Of a stretch of 64,000 nucleotides of DNA, positions 17,988 to 26,882 are shown in pieces. Each line of letters begins with the position of its first letter. Position 1 is the first letter of the stretch. The translations under genes were made by a program, and so were the position numbers. The stretch spans positions 558,001 to 622,000 of the forward strand of contig JADCLS010000001.1 of assembly GCA_026702845.1 (NCBI GenBank), read 5' to 3'. The notes under the pieces are model-generated. The model did no database searches, was not told the origin of the DNA, and worked only from the letters and a program-made list of their open reading frames with translations. The DNA comes from Candidatus Heimdallarchaeota archaeon (lineage in GTDB: Archaea > Asgardarchaeota > Heimdallarchaeia > Heimdallarchaeales > Kariarchaeaceae).

Positions 17988-18452
17988 TTATATTTTACTT
18001 TTTTCCATAACTTCATTAAAGAACAAAGTGATATCCTTAATCATGGCCTCAACCTGCATCCAATGATCTTCAGGAATTTGCATGACATGATGGAAGATTT
18101 TATTCAGCAATGGGCCCATCATTTTGCGTATCTCCATCATATGTTCGATTCCCAATTCTGTAAGATAGATTGCCACCTCTTTCTTATTATTCTCCAAGGA
18201 TTCCTTCCTTACTACTCCATTTTCTGCAAATTCACTGATCGTTCTAGAGATTAATCCCTTTGACACTCCAAGATACTTACTAAGATCCATGATATTCAAT
18301 CCCGGTGTCATATGGATTCTTCTAAACAATTGTATCTCAGTAAGTGTATAGGAAGATTTTAGCTCTGGAAAATCCACTTTATACCGACTCGCCCGTGCAT
18401 ATACATTGAGCATTTCGAGAAGTGGAATCTCATCAGATGGAAATCTGCTCAT
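17988..18452 (-). CDS. MarR-family transcriptional regulator
   Basis: The protein is 154 residues, typical for MarR. Helices precede the winged helix LTEIQLFRRIHMTPGLNIM, DLSKYLGVSKGLISRTISEF, and a wing with NNKKEVAIYLTELG. The C-terminal helices would form the dimer interface. Two TATA-like elements (about 18475-18498) precede the ATG. It is convergent with the CPBP gene; the target is unknown. Confidence 0.85.
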   Translation of the reverse strand: MSRFPSDEIPLLEMLNVYARASRYKVDFPELKSSYTLTEIQLFRRIHMTPGLNIMDLSKYLGVSKGLISRTISEFAENGVVRKESLENNKKEVAIYLTELGIEHMMEIRKMMGPLLNKIFHHVMQIPEDHWMQVEAMIKDITLFFNEVMEKSKI

Positions 18453-18640
18453 ACATCCGATTATATAGTGCTAATATAAATCCCATCGTATAAATAGTAC
18501 TTTTATCTCAAACAAATTGATAAATTCGGAATTTTGTTGTATTATTCATCTTTAGTAATTAATCGAAAAAATATTCAAACTTACCATTCTTAGATTACTC
18601 TTGGATTGAATTCTAATATATATTCATGTTATATCAGTAA

Positions 18641-19219
18641 ATGAGATCATACTTCCTCACTTATGAACGAGTTGCTTACTCCATTTGGACCTGTGAGGAT
18701 GAAAAAATCGCTAGATCACTTTGGGGAGATCCCAGGGTGACTGCACTAATCTCATCTAAGGCCTGGACAGATGAGGAGGTGATGGATCGATTGAAAGATG
18801 AAATTATGCAGTATCAAACGTATAATATCCAATATTTTCCTATTTTTCTTAGGGAAACCGGACAATTTATAGGGTGTTGTGGATTGAGGCCTTACCATGA
18901 TTCTATCGAGCTTGGCTTTCATTTGTTACCATCTTTCTGGGGAAATCGCTTGGCTTATGAAGCATCTATGGGTATTCTGGAGTATGCCAAGATGCAATTA
19001 AATCAAACTATAGTATTTGGAGGACATCATCCAGACAATACTACCTCACAAAAAGTATTGCAGATGATCGGATTCACTCATGTAAGAGATGAATTTTATC
19101 CTCCAACTGGATTGTTACATCCCCTTTATCACCTAGATCTGAGGAAATTCAGAACTCATGCACAACGAATGTCTGAACTTGAGTGTCCAACTGATGATGT
19201 GCTTGATGATATAGCTTAA
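18641..19219 (+). CDS. GNAT-family N-acetyltransferase (RimJ/RimL-like)
   Basis: The protein is 192 residues. RDDVKxxx-like WGDPRVTALISSKAWTDEEV, the strand FPIFLRETGQFIGCCGLRPY, IELGFHLLPSFWGNRLAYEA (acetyl-CoA loop region) and HPDNTTSQKVLQMIGF are the features of RimJ-type GNAT proteins acting on protein N-termini or small molecules. The target cannot be assigned. A TATA-like TAATATATATTC about 20 bases before the ATG suggests a leaderless message. Confidence 0.8.
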   Translation: MRSYFLTYERVAYSIWTCEDEKIARSLWGDPRVTALISSKAWTDEEVMDRLKDEIMQYQTYNIQYFPIFLRETGQFIGCCGLRPYHDSIELGFHLLPSFWGNRLAYEASMGILEYAKMQLNQTIVFGGHHPDNTTSQKVLQMIGFTHVRDEFYPPTGLLHPLYHLDLRKFRTHAQRMSELECPTDDVLDDIA

Positions 19220-19258
19220 AACATAATACTTTTCTTTGATATACTTTTGGCAGATACA

Positions 19259-19564
19259 ATGACTGAATTTACAGATACTGTAGTAGACATCATCAAGTCC
19301 ATTCCCAAAGGGAAAGTTGCAACCTACGGACAAGTAGCAGCTCTAGCTGGATCTCCACGTGCCTCTAGACAGGTAGTCAGAATACTACATACGCAAACGA
19401 AGAAACATGGGCTTCCATGGCATAGACTAATTAATTCCAAGGGTCAAATTGCTATTAAAGATGCCTTCGGGGCTGATGAACAAAAGGCTAGATTAAATGC
19501 TGAGGGAGTGGAAGTTGATGATAAGTACAAAATCAATTTGAAAAACTTCCAGTGGCAACCTTAA
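19259..19564 (+). CDS. Alkyltransferase-like protein (MGMT DNA-binding domain without the acceptor Cys)
   Basis: The protein is 101 residues from the ATG at 19259. It matches the DNA-binding domain of O6-alkylguanine transferases: IPKGKVATYGQVAALAGSPRASRQV and GLPWHRLINSKGQI. In active enzymes the site is PCHR; here it is PWHR, the mark of ATL proteins, which bind alkylated guanine without repairing it and flag it for excision repair. The gene is convergent with kptA, and their stop codons overlap within TTAA. Confidence 0.85.
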   Translation: MTEFTDTVVDIIKSIPKGKVATYGQVAALAGSPRASRQVVRILHTQTKKHGLPWHRLINSKGQIAIKDAFGADEQKARLNAEGVEVDDKYKINLKNFQWQP

Positions 19565-20103
19565 TGCTCAAATCTCATACATTCACAAGGGATTTCTGTA
19601 GAAATTATGGTTTTTGGCCCTGCATTCCAGAATTTTACATTATTTTTTTTCGCTTTATGTACATCTATTGTGATGATTGTAGGTGTACCTCTGAATCTTC
19701 TCCCCACTTCCAGTGCCCAGTCCCTTGTACGTGAGAGGTGAACAAATTGTCGCTCCATGGGTTTCAATCCAGTCTCTTTTATGGAATGCAGATTATCATT
19801 CTTTGTACCATGATATAGGATTTCAGGTAAATCCTCCTTCTTCAACTGATTTTCCTCAGTATACAAAGAAATATTCACTGAATGACCGAAATTTGCCCTG
19901 ATTTTATTGTCACGTATGTTGAATCGCTGTTTCTCATCCTTCTCAACTAGGGTAATCAATTCGGATGTTGTGGTTTGCATCCTTTCAGCCAACTCATCGA
20001 TACTGATATTGAGATATCCAACTGAATCCAAATGGGCATTTACCTGTTCAGGTTTATGTCTCAATATTAGTGTGAGGTACTTGGCCAGCTGTTTGTTCAC
20101 CAT
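19561..20103 (-). CDS. kptA: tRNA 2'-phosphotransferase (KptA/Tpt1)
   Basis: The protein is 180 residues. The enzyme removes a 2'-phosphate from RNA using NAD+, releasing ADP-ribose 1'',2''-cyclic phosphate. Motifs are LAKYLTLILRHKP, RFNIRDNKIRANFGHSV, YHGTKNDNLHSIKETGL, and FVHLSRTRDWALEVGRR, giving the conserved Arg-His-Arg-Arg set. It is a single gene, with a TATA-like element before the ATG. Confidence 0.9.
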   Translation of the reverse strand: MVNKQLAKYLTLILRHKPEQVNAHLDSVGYLNISIDELAERMQTTTSELITLVEKDEKQRFNIRDNKIRANFGHSVNISLYTEENQLKKEDLPEILYHGTKNDNLHSIKETGLKPMERQFVHLSRTRDWALEVGRRFRGTPTIITIDVHKAKKNNVKFWNAGPKTIISTEIPCECMRFEH

Positions 20104-20177
20104 ATTGCATATATTATCTTCATCATATTTATTTTTACAGGAGGAAATCCATCACTAACATTTAGTACATAGTTTTA

Positions 20178-21434
20178 TTAGATTTTGTCTTTTTCAATGT
20201 ACTTCCTTTTTATCAATATCAGGGGAAGTAAAGCTAAATAAATTCTCCCTAAGATAGTATCTGCTTGATCTGATGATTCCTTTGCACTAGTTGTATTATC
20301 CAATTGTGTATTACTCTGAGTTGAAAACGTAGTTATGGTATTGGGATCGATAAAATTGTAGTCTATACCATCTACATTGGCTGAAAAACTGCTATTAATA
20401 GATATTACTCGATATCCTTTTCCATTCAGTGTATCCCATGGTTCATAGGCATTGGAAGTCTCCACCCATAATACATGATCGATAAACTCTAGTGAATTAG
20501 AATGTGTATGTCCATAAACTACCATACTGATTCCAAGATCAAATTGATGATCGCGGATTTTTCTATTGTAATCATTGTGTGTATAGAGGATCTTGAAGGG
20601 TTTATTGGTATTATCTGCAACTTGTTGTATCTCATCCAGTTCATTGTCAGTTATTCCCAGTCCTGAACCATAGCCAATGAAGGATACAGGTCCTAAATCA
20701 AAGCTCTGCACAAAATAAGGTGCATAATACTGCATCCAGATATTTTTGGAGTTAACCATATCTGGGTAATAGTTACTCCAATCATGATTCCCTGGAATTA
20801 CAAAAATTGGTAACTGCCACAAATCAAGAAATGATAATCCAATCTCCATTAACTCATATACAGTAAATAATGGTGGCTCGTTAGTAGTTTCATTCTTCAT
20901 TAATGTAGCAGTCATCTCCAAAAAATCTCCAGTAAGAAGAACGAAATCAGGAGCTTCTAATGTTATGTTCTCAAAGATAGAGCTGATTATTTCAGTGGTA
21001 GGCTGATCTTCAGTGAATAGTGGCAGATGAGTATCAGTAATTTGCACAAATGTTATTGTATCTGGCATCTCAGCATATACTTTTACTGCATGAGTCTGTA
21101 CATCCACACACTCATTACCGTCAAATGCTAGCAGATCATACATTCCCTCCGTTATTTCAGGAATAGTGATCTGATTACCATCTTGTTGCACGGGGATGAC
21201 ATGACTCCGATTACCAAGGGCAAAAGTGAAACTATATTCTTGTAGTGTCTCCACTTTGAGATTGGCACCTACCGCTGTTAATGCTGGATAACTGGAGTGT
21301 GGATAACTGATATTCCGATTTGGATGCACAATAATATCGAAATTACTAGGATACTGCAACTCCTCAGAAGCTCCAACATTCGAAATATTGGGGCTCAATG
21401 AAATGAGGAGTATAATAATAAGTATTTTTCTCAT
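20178..21434 (-). CDS. Secreted calcineurin-like metallophosphoesterase
   Basis: The protein is 418 residues from the ATG at 21434; GATTATAAC about 20 bases upstream supports this start over an ATG 45 bases earlier. A signal peptide (MRKILIIILLISLSP) is followed by a beta domain of about 110 residues, then the phosphoesterase domain: ITDTHLPLF, LLTGDFLE, VIPGNHDW, ILYTHNDY and YGHTHSN provide the two-metal ligands. A Ser/Thr-rich stalk and a short hydrophobic anchor with basic tail (ALLPLILIKRKY) end the protein. It acts outside the cell; the substrate is unknown. Confidence 0.85.
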   Translation of the reverse strand: MRKILIIILLISLSPNISNVGASEELQYPSNFDIIVHPNRNISYPHSSYPALTAVGANLKVETLQEYSFTFALGNRSHVIPVQQDGNQITIPEITEGMYDLLAFDGNECVDVQTHAVKVYAEMPDTITFVQITDTHLPLFTEDQPTTEIISSIFENITLEAPDFVLLTGDFLEMTATLMKNETTNEPPLFTVYELMEIGLSFLDLWQLPIFVIPGNHDWSNYYPDMVNSKNIWMQYYAPYFVQSFDLGPVSFIGYGSGLGITDNELDEIQQVADNTNKPFKILYTHNDYNRKIRDHQFDLGISMVVYGHTHSNSLEFIDHVLWVETSNAYEPWDTLNGKGYRVISINSSFSANVDGIDYNFIDPNTITTFSTQSNTQLDNTTSAKESSDQADTILGRIYLALLPLILIKRKYIEKDKI

Positions 21435-21490
21435 ACACTTGCTTTCTGGGTTATAATCTAATCTTTTCCTAGTCTTCACTGGAAAAATTA

Positions 21491-22297
21491 TTAGTTAGTA
21501 GAATCTTTGATCTCATGCACTGTTTTCTCAATATACTCTCGCGATTGATGGTAATTGAAAAATGATACCTGCACCATACCAGGTTTGAGGGGTTGATCCA
21601 AATCCATGATGATGACATAGGCAAAGATTGCTATTAAGCTGACCATAGCGAGTACTATATAATAGACCAGAACACTGTCAAATCCCTCTATGAGGTATCC
21701 AAACCAAAAGATAAGGGATGTGAGGATGTAAAAATCACGCAATATTCTAGGTATTTCATTCACACATACCTCTATTCTTTTTGCACGAGCACTAGATAAA
21801 TTCTTGTATGCTTTTGTAAGTCCTTCGAAGGCTATAGGATCACGATCATCATTAAATTTCACCGAATCTATAATTTTGAGTATATGGGTAAACTCCGGTG
21901 ATGGAAAAGCTACTTGTTTCTTCTCTGCCAAAACACCTAATTCCTTGAGTGCACTCTTAATATAGTTGAGTAGTCCATCCTTCATTTTTTCTGAGAATTC
22001 TTGATCATCAAAGAAATCAGTATAACTCCAGATCTCAATGATGGATTCATTCTCCTGAGAGAAGGAAGCTTGTGTATCATTGTACTCCTGCCATACATTA
22101 ACCAGAATGAAAGCTGTGATGAGGGCATAGACTGTACCCATCACACCAATGACATCAGAGGCTCTTATCTCACTTAGTTCATCAAGTAATACTGGAAAGA
22201 AGGTATTAAGTATAAAACCCAATGCCATGGCAAGTAGCAGAAATAAAAATGACCTCGTTAGGATGATGCGAATCAATCGTATCCGATTTTCTTCCAT
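21491..22297 (-). CDS. DUF4239-like membrane protein
   Basis: The protein is 268 residues. Two N-terminal helices (SFLFLLLAMALGFIL and VIGVMGTVYALITAFILVNVW) precede a cytosolic helical region with ASFSQENESIIEIW, then two further helices and the terminal MDLDQPLKPGMVQVS. The order matches DUF4239 proteins, which are distantly bestrophin-like. A channel function is not proven. It lies 24 bases downstream of the prolyl-tRNA synthetase-like gene on the same strand, so co-transcription is possible. Confidence 0.65.
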   Translation of the reverse strand: MEENRIRLIRIILTRSFLFLLLAMALGFILNTFFPVLLDELSEIRASDVIGVMGTVYALITAFILVNVWQEYNDTQASFSQENESIIEIWSYTDFFDDQEFSEKMKDGLLNYIKSALKELGVLAEKKQVAFPSPEFTHILKIIDSVKFNDDRDPIAFEGLTKAYKNLSSARAKRIEVCVNEIPRILRDFYILTSLIFWFGYLIEGFDSVLVYYIVLAMVSLIAIFAYVIIMDLDQPLKPGMVQVSFFNYHQSREYIEKTVHEIKDSTN

Positions 22298-22321
22298 GAG
22301 ATAAGCATTGAATATTGATTT

Positions 22322-23851
22322 TTATATCTTCTGTGCATCGTCAATCTCATTGTACAGCAAGCTATGCAGATCTGAAATATGCACGAGTATTTTACTCGCA
22401 TTCCTGAATTTGACTTCTATTTTCTCCTCAACTGAGAGTCTATCTGAGATTAGGAGCCGGGGTAATCCTCTGAGATCCGCTTCTACAAATTTAATACTAG
22501 GTTTCACAGGTCTATCATCAAGTAGGTATTGCAGACCCAACTGCGCAAAAATCTCAAGCGTCATCTGTAGAAGGTCCCTTCCCTCATCTGTCTTTATTAT
22601 AGTAATGATTAGCCAAGGATAGGGTAACAGGATTTTTGGAATAATGAGACCAAAATCATCATGATTATACTCAGCCATCATTCCCACTGTTGCTAGTAGT
22701 TTAACTTGAGTAATTGTTGAAGGTACCGGATAAGGTTGTCCTGATGATCTAATGATATTTATTGGCTTTTTCAACTCATATTGCTTGGCAAGGCTGATAA
22801 TTCTCTTCTTGGATAGAATTGATCCACAGCGGCAAGTATCGCCATCACGTACTTGAGATAGATCGAAGAGCTCATCTGCTTCATAATCCCTACCATAATT
22901 TGTGTTCAAGTAATGATAACCTGGCCTATTGGCACCTGCTACTAAATTACTTGCTCGTTCTATAGTTATATCTGCAAGAACTGTGCATTGTTCACGGTTT
23001 ATCCCAATGGGTGATGCATATCCCGGATTAGCACCTATTGCCAATATCTGCTCATCTGTAGCAGGCAGTAACTCCTCAATCCCCAGATAATTCTTTATCT
23101 TCTCCTCATTCACCTCTAGGTCCCCGCGAATGACCACAAAAATTAGTTTAGTGTTGAAGTAAAAAACAGCCTTTGCAGTCTTACTAGTATCCACTCCGAC
23201 GAATTCAGCTACTTCCTCAATAGTGGTACAGTTAGGCGTTTCAATTAATTCTCTCTTCCGCTCATCATCCAGATCTGAGAAGAAAACAGCACTTGCTGAT
23301 TCAGCAGTGGCAGCATAACCACACTCACAATAGAAAGCTCTACTCATTCCATAATCTGATGAGACAACCCATTCTCTGCTATCAATCCCCTCTATCTCAT
23401 GAACTGGAATATTTAACCCTTTTAAGACTGTTGAGTAATCATACTTCACATCAAGGTCAACTATACTGATGATTTCTTCATTTTTTGGAGTGAGTAAACC
23501 ATAATTTGTTGTATAATTTTTCTCTTGGATCTGATCAACAAAATACATGGATAGGGGTAGCATACGGTAACTAGTAATCTCTGTCTTCATGAATTTCTCA
23601 AGGGAGTAGGTCTTAGGAAGGACTATCTGCTGTGCATGAGCATTTAGTGCATACAACAGTACTTCCTTAAATCTTATCCCCATGGGCAATTGGACGATTT
23701 CACCATTGAAAATTCGATAATATCCTGCCCTGATGAGAAACTGCTGAGATTGCACATTAATATCCTTGGAATTATCCTTTAATGCATTTCCAATGACAGT
23801 TTGAATATTCACGATAATCAGATGTCCTCCTGATTTTTCAGCGTTATGCAT
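22322..23851 (-). CDS. Degenerate bacterial-type prolyl-tRNA synthetase with INS editing domain
   Basis: The protein is 509 residues. Its order follows bacterial ProRS: SQQFLIRAGYYRI region (motif 1 area), editing domain at about 205-320, then an HGTP-type anticodon domain (DDRPVKPSIKFVEADLRGLP). The class II motif 2 segment (the RDE...RFGL...F-xxKD stretch) and the motif 3 glycine/Arg segment are not found, so aminoacylation is unlikely. The editing domain keeps K227, the loop G273-xxx-x-P281 region (GANPGYASPIG) and H313. It may clear mischarged Ala-tRNAPro in trans. An AGGAGG before an internal GTG (codon 14) offers another start. Confidence 0.65.
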   Translation of the reverse strand: MHNAEKSGGHLIIVNIQTVIGNALKDNSKDINVQSQQFLIRAGYYRIFNGEIVQLPMGIRFKEVLLYALNAHAQQIVLPKTYSLEKFMKTEITSYRMLPLSMYFVDQIQEKNYTTNYGLLTPKNEEIISIVDLDVKYDYSTVLKGLNIPVHEIEGIDSREWVVSSDYGMSRAFYCECGYAATAESASAVFFSDLDDERKRELIETPNCTTIEEVAEFVGVDTSKTAKAVFYFNTKLIFVVIRGDLEVNEEKIKNYLGIEELLPATDEQILAIGANPGYASPIGINREQCTVLADITIERASNLVAGANRPGYHYLNTNYGRDYEADELFDLSQVRDGDTCRCGSILSKKRIISLAKQYELKKPINIIRSSGQPYPVPSTITQVKLLATVGMMAEYNHDDFGLIIPKILLPYPWLIITIIKTDEGRDLLQMTLEIFAQLGLQYLLDDRPVKPSIKFVEADLRGLPRLLISDRLSVEEKIEVKFRNASKILVHISDLHSLLYNEIDDAQKI

Positions 23852-24004
23852 TACAATAGTAACAGATGTCTAAGAATTATTCATTTTTTTAGATAATTCA
23901 AATCAAATGGAGGTATACGCTAAATTGTGCTATTTTTAGTATATAAAGTGAAAAAATATCTATTCATAAAATAATGAATAAATATTCACATATTTTCAAA
24001 TAAT

Positions 24005-25459
24005 ATGATGTGTACAGTTCATGTAGATATGAGACGAGAACTGCGACGTTTATCCAACGAGTTACGATCAAAGGAAGATACCCTTTCGCAGTACACCAAA
24101 GCCATAGGTAACCAGTTGCGATTATCTGTTCTTATCCTTTTAGTTGAGAATGAAAGAGAGTTCTCTGAGATTGCTAAAGTATTAAGTATCAAGAAATCAG
24201 CATTATCAAATCAGTTGAATGAACTTCTTCACGTAAAACTAATCAGTAAAACAGGAACCCGAGGCAGTTATTCATTAACAGATACTGGATTATTGCTGAT
24301 GGAATCTCTTGAGGACTTCATAAGTAGAAGTTCTCGACGTGTGTACGAGGGAGGTCCTTCCTATCTCATATCCAAGCCTACAATAGAGAGGATTGAAATG
24401 AAAAGTAATAAAGTTAAAAATATACCCACTTACCAAGATTCCTGGTTAAGTCTGGTTGGCTGTACAACCGGGATATTACGGAGTTTTGGTGAGAACGTAG
24501 ATAATGTGGATGTGGCAGGCTATTCTGGCTATGCCTTCATCGCATGTATGACTAAAGGGGTGACTAGTTCATCACCCCCCACCGCACATCCATTCTTCCA
24601 AGAGATCCATGAGGGAACAGAATCGATGGGATTCAAGATGATAGGAGATTATAAACCAGGTGCAATATTTCCTGATCGCAAACCAACTCTAGCACAGGAG
24701 AAGAGATTGATTTCACTCTTTGAGATGGTCAAAGACCAAATTGATAAGAATAACCCTGTTATCCTTTGGGGGCCATTCACTGCTGAATTTGCAATTGCCT
24801 ATGGCTATGATGAAGATAACTATCTAGTTAGTTCTTTCAGATCAAAACCTAATAAGGAGGATGAACCAGTGAATTTCAAGGATCTACATCTACCCGGAGG
24901 TATCTGGTATTATTATTTCGGTAAACGTACACATACCATGACTGAGGAACAAGATCTAGATGCTATGAAACGAGCATTGACCATAGTGAGAGGAAGAAAC
25001 TCCAAGAGTGCACTGGTCGGATTTGTGGAGGCTAAAGATGAGTTTGAGCATGTTTCAGATTGGAGTGAGGTAGAGGTTGAATTTGTCTCAGGCCCTATTT
25101 CTTTCAAGGTATGGAAAAAGAACCTACTTGAAGGAAAAGTAGATGCCTTTGGCAATGCTGTATGTGCAGGTACTTACCATGAGTCCTATGGATATGCCAA
25201 GGAATTCTTGCAGCGTTTGGTCAAGAAGTACAAAGGTCGTACCTTCGAGGAAGAACTTGCTGAATTAGCGTCAATTTATGAGGAATTAGAAGATCATCTG
25301 AGTAAATTCACTGAATTATTTCCATATGAAAATTCACTTAAAAGGGAAGAAAAAGAAGATGATTTGAAGCTTGGTGCGATTCTCATGGAACGTTGTGCAG
25401 AAGCTTGGGAGAAGACTATTCCTGTTTTTGAATCAGTAATATCTAAATGGGATGGATAG
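24005..25459 (+). CDS. ArsR-type winged helix fused to a BtrH-like (cysteine-protease fold) domain
   Basis: The protein is 484 residues. Residues 30-105 form a winged helix (NQLRLSVLILLVENEREFSEIAKVL, KSALSNQLNELLHVKLI, wing GTRGSYSLTDTG). From 143 on, DSWLSLVGCTTGILRSFGEN with C153, AGYSGYAFIA, and later VILWGPFTAEFAIAYGYDEDNYLVSS resemble the butirosin BtrH N-terminal / C39-like fold. A helical C-terminus follows. A TATA-like AGTATATAAAG at about 23938-23948 precedes it. DNA binding coupled to peptide or acyl chemistry is inference. Confidence 0.6.
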   Translation: MMCTVHVDMRRELRRLSNELRSKEDTLSQYTKAIGNQLRLSVLILLVENEREFSEIAKVLSIKKSALSNQLNELLHVKLISKTGTRGSYSLTDTGLLLMESLEDFISRSSRRVYEGGPSYLISKPTIERIEMKSNKVKNIPTYQDSWLSLVGCTTGILRSFGENVDNVDVAGYSGYAFIACMTKGVTSSSPPTAHPFFQEIHEGTESMGFKMIGDYKPGAIFPDRKPTLAQEKRLISLFEMVKDQIDKNNPVILWGPFTAEFAIAYGYDEDNYLVSSFRSKPNKEDEPVNFKDLHLPGGIWYYYFGKRTHTMTEEQDLDAMKRALTIVRGRNSKSALVGFVEAKDEFEHVSDWSEVEVEFVSGPISFKVWKKNLLEGKVDAFGNAVCAGTYHESYGYAKEFLQRLVKKYKGRTFEEELAELASIYEELEDHLSKFTELFPYENSLKREEKEDDLKLGAILMERCAEAWEKTIPVFESVISKWDG

Positions 25460-25556
25460 AATTCAATTCTAATCAAGCACTAAAATTATCACAATTTATT
25501 TAGATTTTCCTAGAAGAGATTATATATGTAGAAGACAAGAAATATATGGAATTATC

Positions 25557-25886
25557 GTGTCAAAAGAGGAATATGTAGACAGACTCATGGGCCTTGCAAA
25601 ACAACTCGGAATTAAAGATGCCAGTGAAAACAAGATAATTAGTAATTTCTATGCAAATTATGATTTTTATAACTCAATACTGGAAAAAGCAATGTCAGAT
25701 GGATATATCTCAGTTGATAACAAGGTCGAATTGTACAAATACAGAGCATCAATAATCACTGATGATTTCAAAATAATCAAACAGGATGATAAAGTATCTA
25801 AAAATGATGTTCAGATCTTAACAGAGATACTTAGAATTGTTGATGATATGAGAAAAAATGAGGATAAATTTCCTTCTATAGTTTGA
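25557..25886 (+). CDS. Small hypothetical protein
   Basis: The protein is 109 residues, mostly alpha-helical and charged, with no recognised family. The start is GTG at 25557. A TATA-like GATTATATATG (about 25518-25528) lies upstream at a suitable distance, which supports expression. It has no obvious link to its neighbours. Confidence 0.5.
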   Translation: MSKEEYVDRLMGLAKQLGIKDASENKIISNFYANYDFYNSILEKAMSDGYISVDNKVELYKYRASIITDDFKIIKQDDKVSKNDVQILTEILRIVDDMRKNEDKFPSIV

Positions 25887-25951
25887 GCATTTAAAAATTT
25901 GTAGAATTACATTTATGCCTTAATATAATTCCTGGTGACTTATATTTGGGC

Positions 25952-26605
25952 CTATAGCTTTTTCGTGACGAGCCACCAATCATAAGCATGAAGTGAGTCA
26001 TCCTTTGCTGCATCAGCCAATCTCTTTTTGGCATCAGCAACGGATTTGGCTGGAGGTACAATTACTTTATCCTCAAAGCCTTCCTTATTATTGGGCCAGT
26101 CTGCAGGCATTGCTACAGAATTCTTATCTGCAACCTGGAAAGCCTTAATAATTCTTAGAATCTCATCGAAATTCCTACCCAATTCAGCAGGATAGTAGAG
26201 GATCAATCTTATGGTTTTCTTGGGATCTATGAAGAAGACAGCACGGATCGTATTATCAACTCCTTCCGCATACATATTGAATAATTTGGCGATTGTTCCA
26301 TTATCTGCAATGAAGGGGAATTCAATCTCGACATTCATATTATCTTTAATCCAGTCAACCCATTTGATATGGCTGAACACCTGATCTACAGATAACCCAA
26401 TAAGTTCAGTATTTAACTTATCGAACTGTTTTTTACGAGCTTGGAAGGCCATAAACTCGGTTGTACACACTGGAGTGAAGTCTGCTGGATGAGAGAAGAG
26501 AATGATCCATTTACCCTCAAATCTTGCATCATTTGGGAAATCAATTACACCATGTGTTGTCACGGCTTTAAATTCGGGTGCTTTCTGACCAATTAATAGT
26601 GTCAT
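25952..26605 (-). CDS. Peroxiredoxin (Prx6-type, 1-Cys)
   Basis: The protein is 217 residues. The peroxidatic Cys is C47 in [13 protein letters not shown]; the downstream [17 protein letters not shown] segment and the long C-terminal arm match archaeal Prx6-family peroxiredoxins. No other Cys is present, so the two C-terminal Cys of the Aeropyrum enzyme are missing and an external thiol must resolve the sulfenate. It reduces H2O2 and alkyl peroxides in the cytosol. Confidence 0.9.
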   Translation of the reverse strand: MTLLIGQKAPEFKAVTTHGVIDFPNDARFEGKWIILFSHPADFTPVCTTEFMAFQARKKQFDKLNTELIGLSVDQVFSHIKWVDWIKDNMNVEIEFPFIADNGTIAKLFNMYAEGVDNTIRAVFFIDPKKTIRLILYYPAELGRNFDEILRIIKAFQVADKNSVAMPADWPNNKEGFEDKVIVPPAKSVADAKKRLADAAKDDSLHAYDWWLVTKKL

Positions 26606-26882
26606 GAAAGATTTCCATAAATTGAGCTATAAAAGTGTAACTCTGAGGGGAAATAGATTGCTTTATCTCGAAAGTTCGAGGGAGAATTAGTATAAAATCT
26701 GAACTTCGTGAATTCGAATTTAAGATTTCCTTGTTTGGTTTATTTTTTAAATTAATGAAGAAAATGATTAATTAGGGTAATTGATTGCTATTAATCCAAT
26801 ATTTCACGAATTCTTGGTTTAAAGTCATTGAAATTATACATTTTAGGTAGGAGGGATATTAGATCGTATTATTGAATGAGCA

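Noticed and set aside
26640..26700. TCGAAAGTTCGAGG stretch considered as a tRNA T-arm
   Set aside because: No acceptor stem, anticodon arm or D-arm could be laid out around it.
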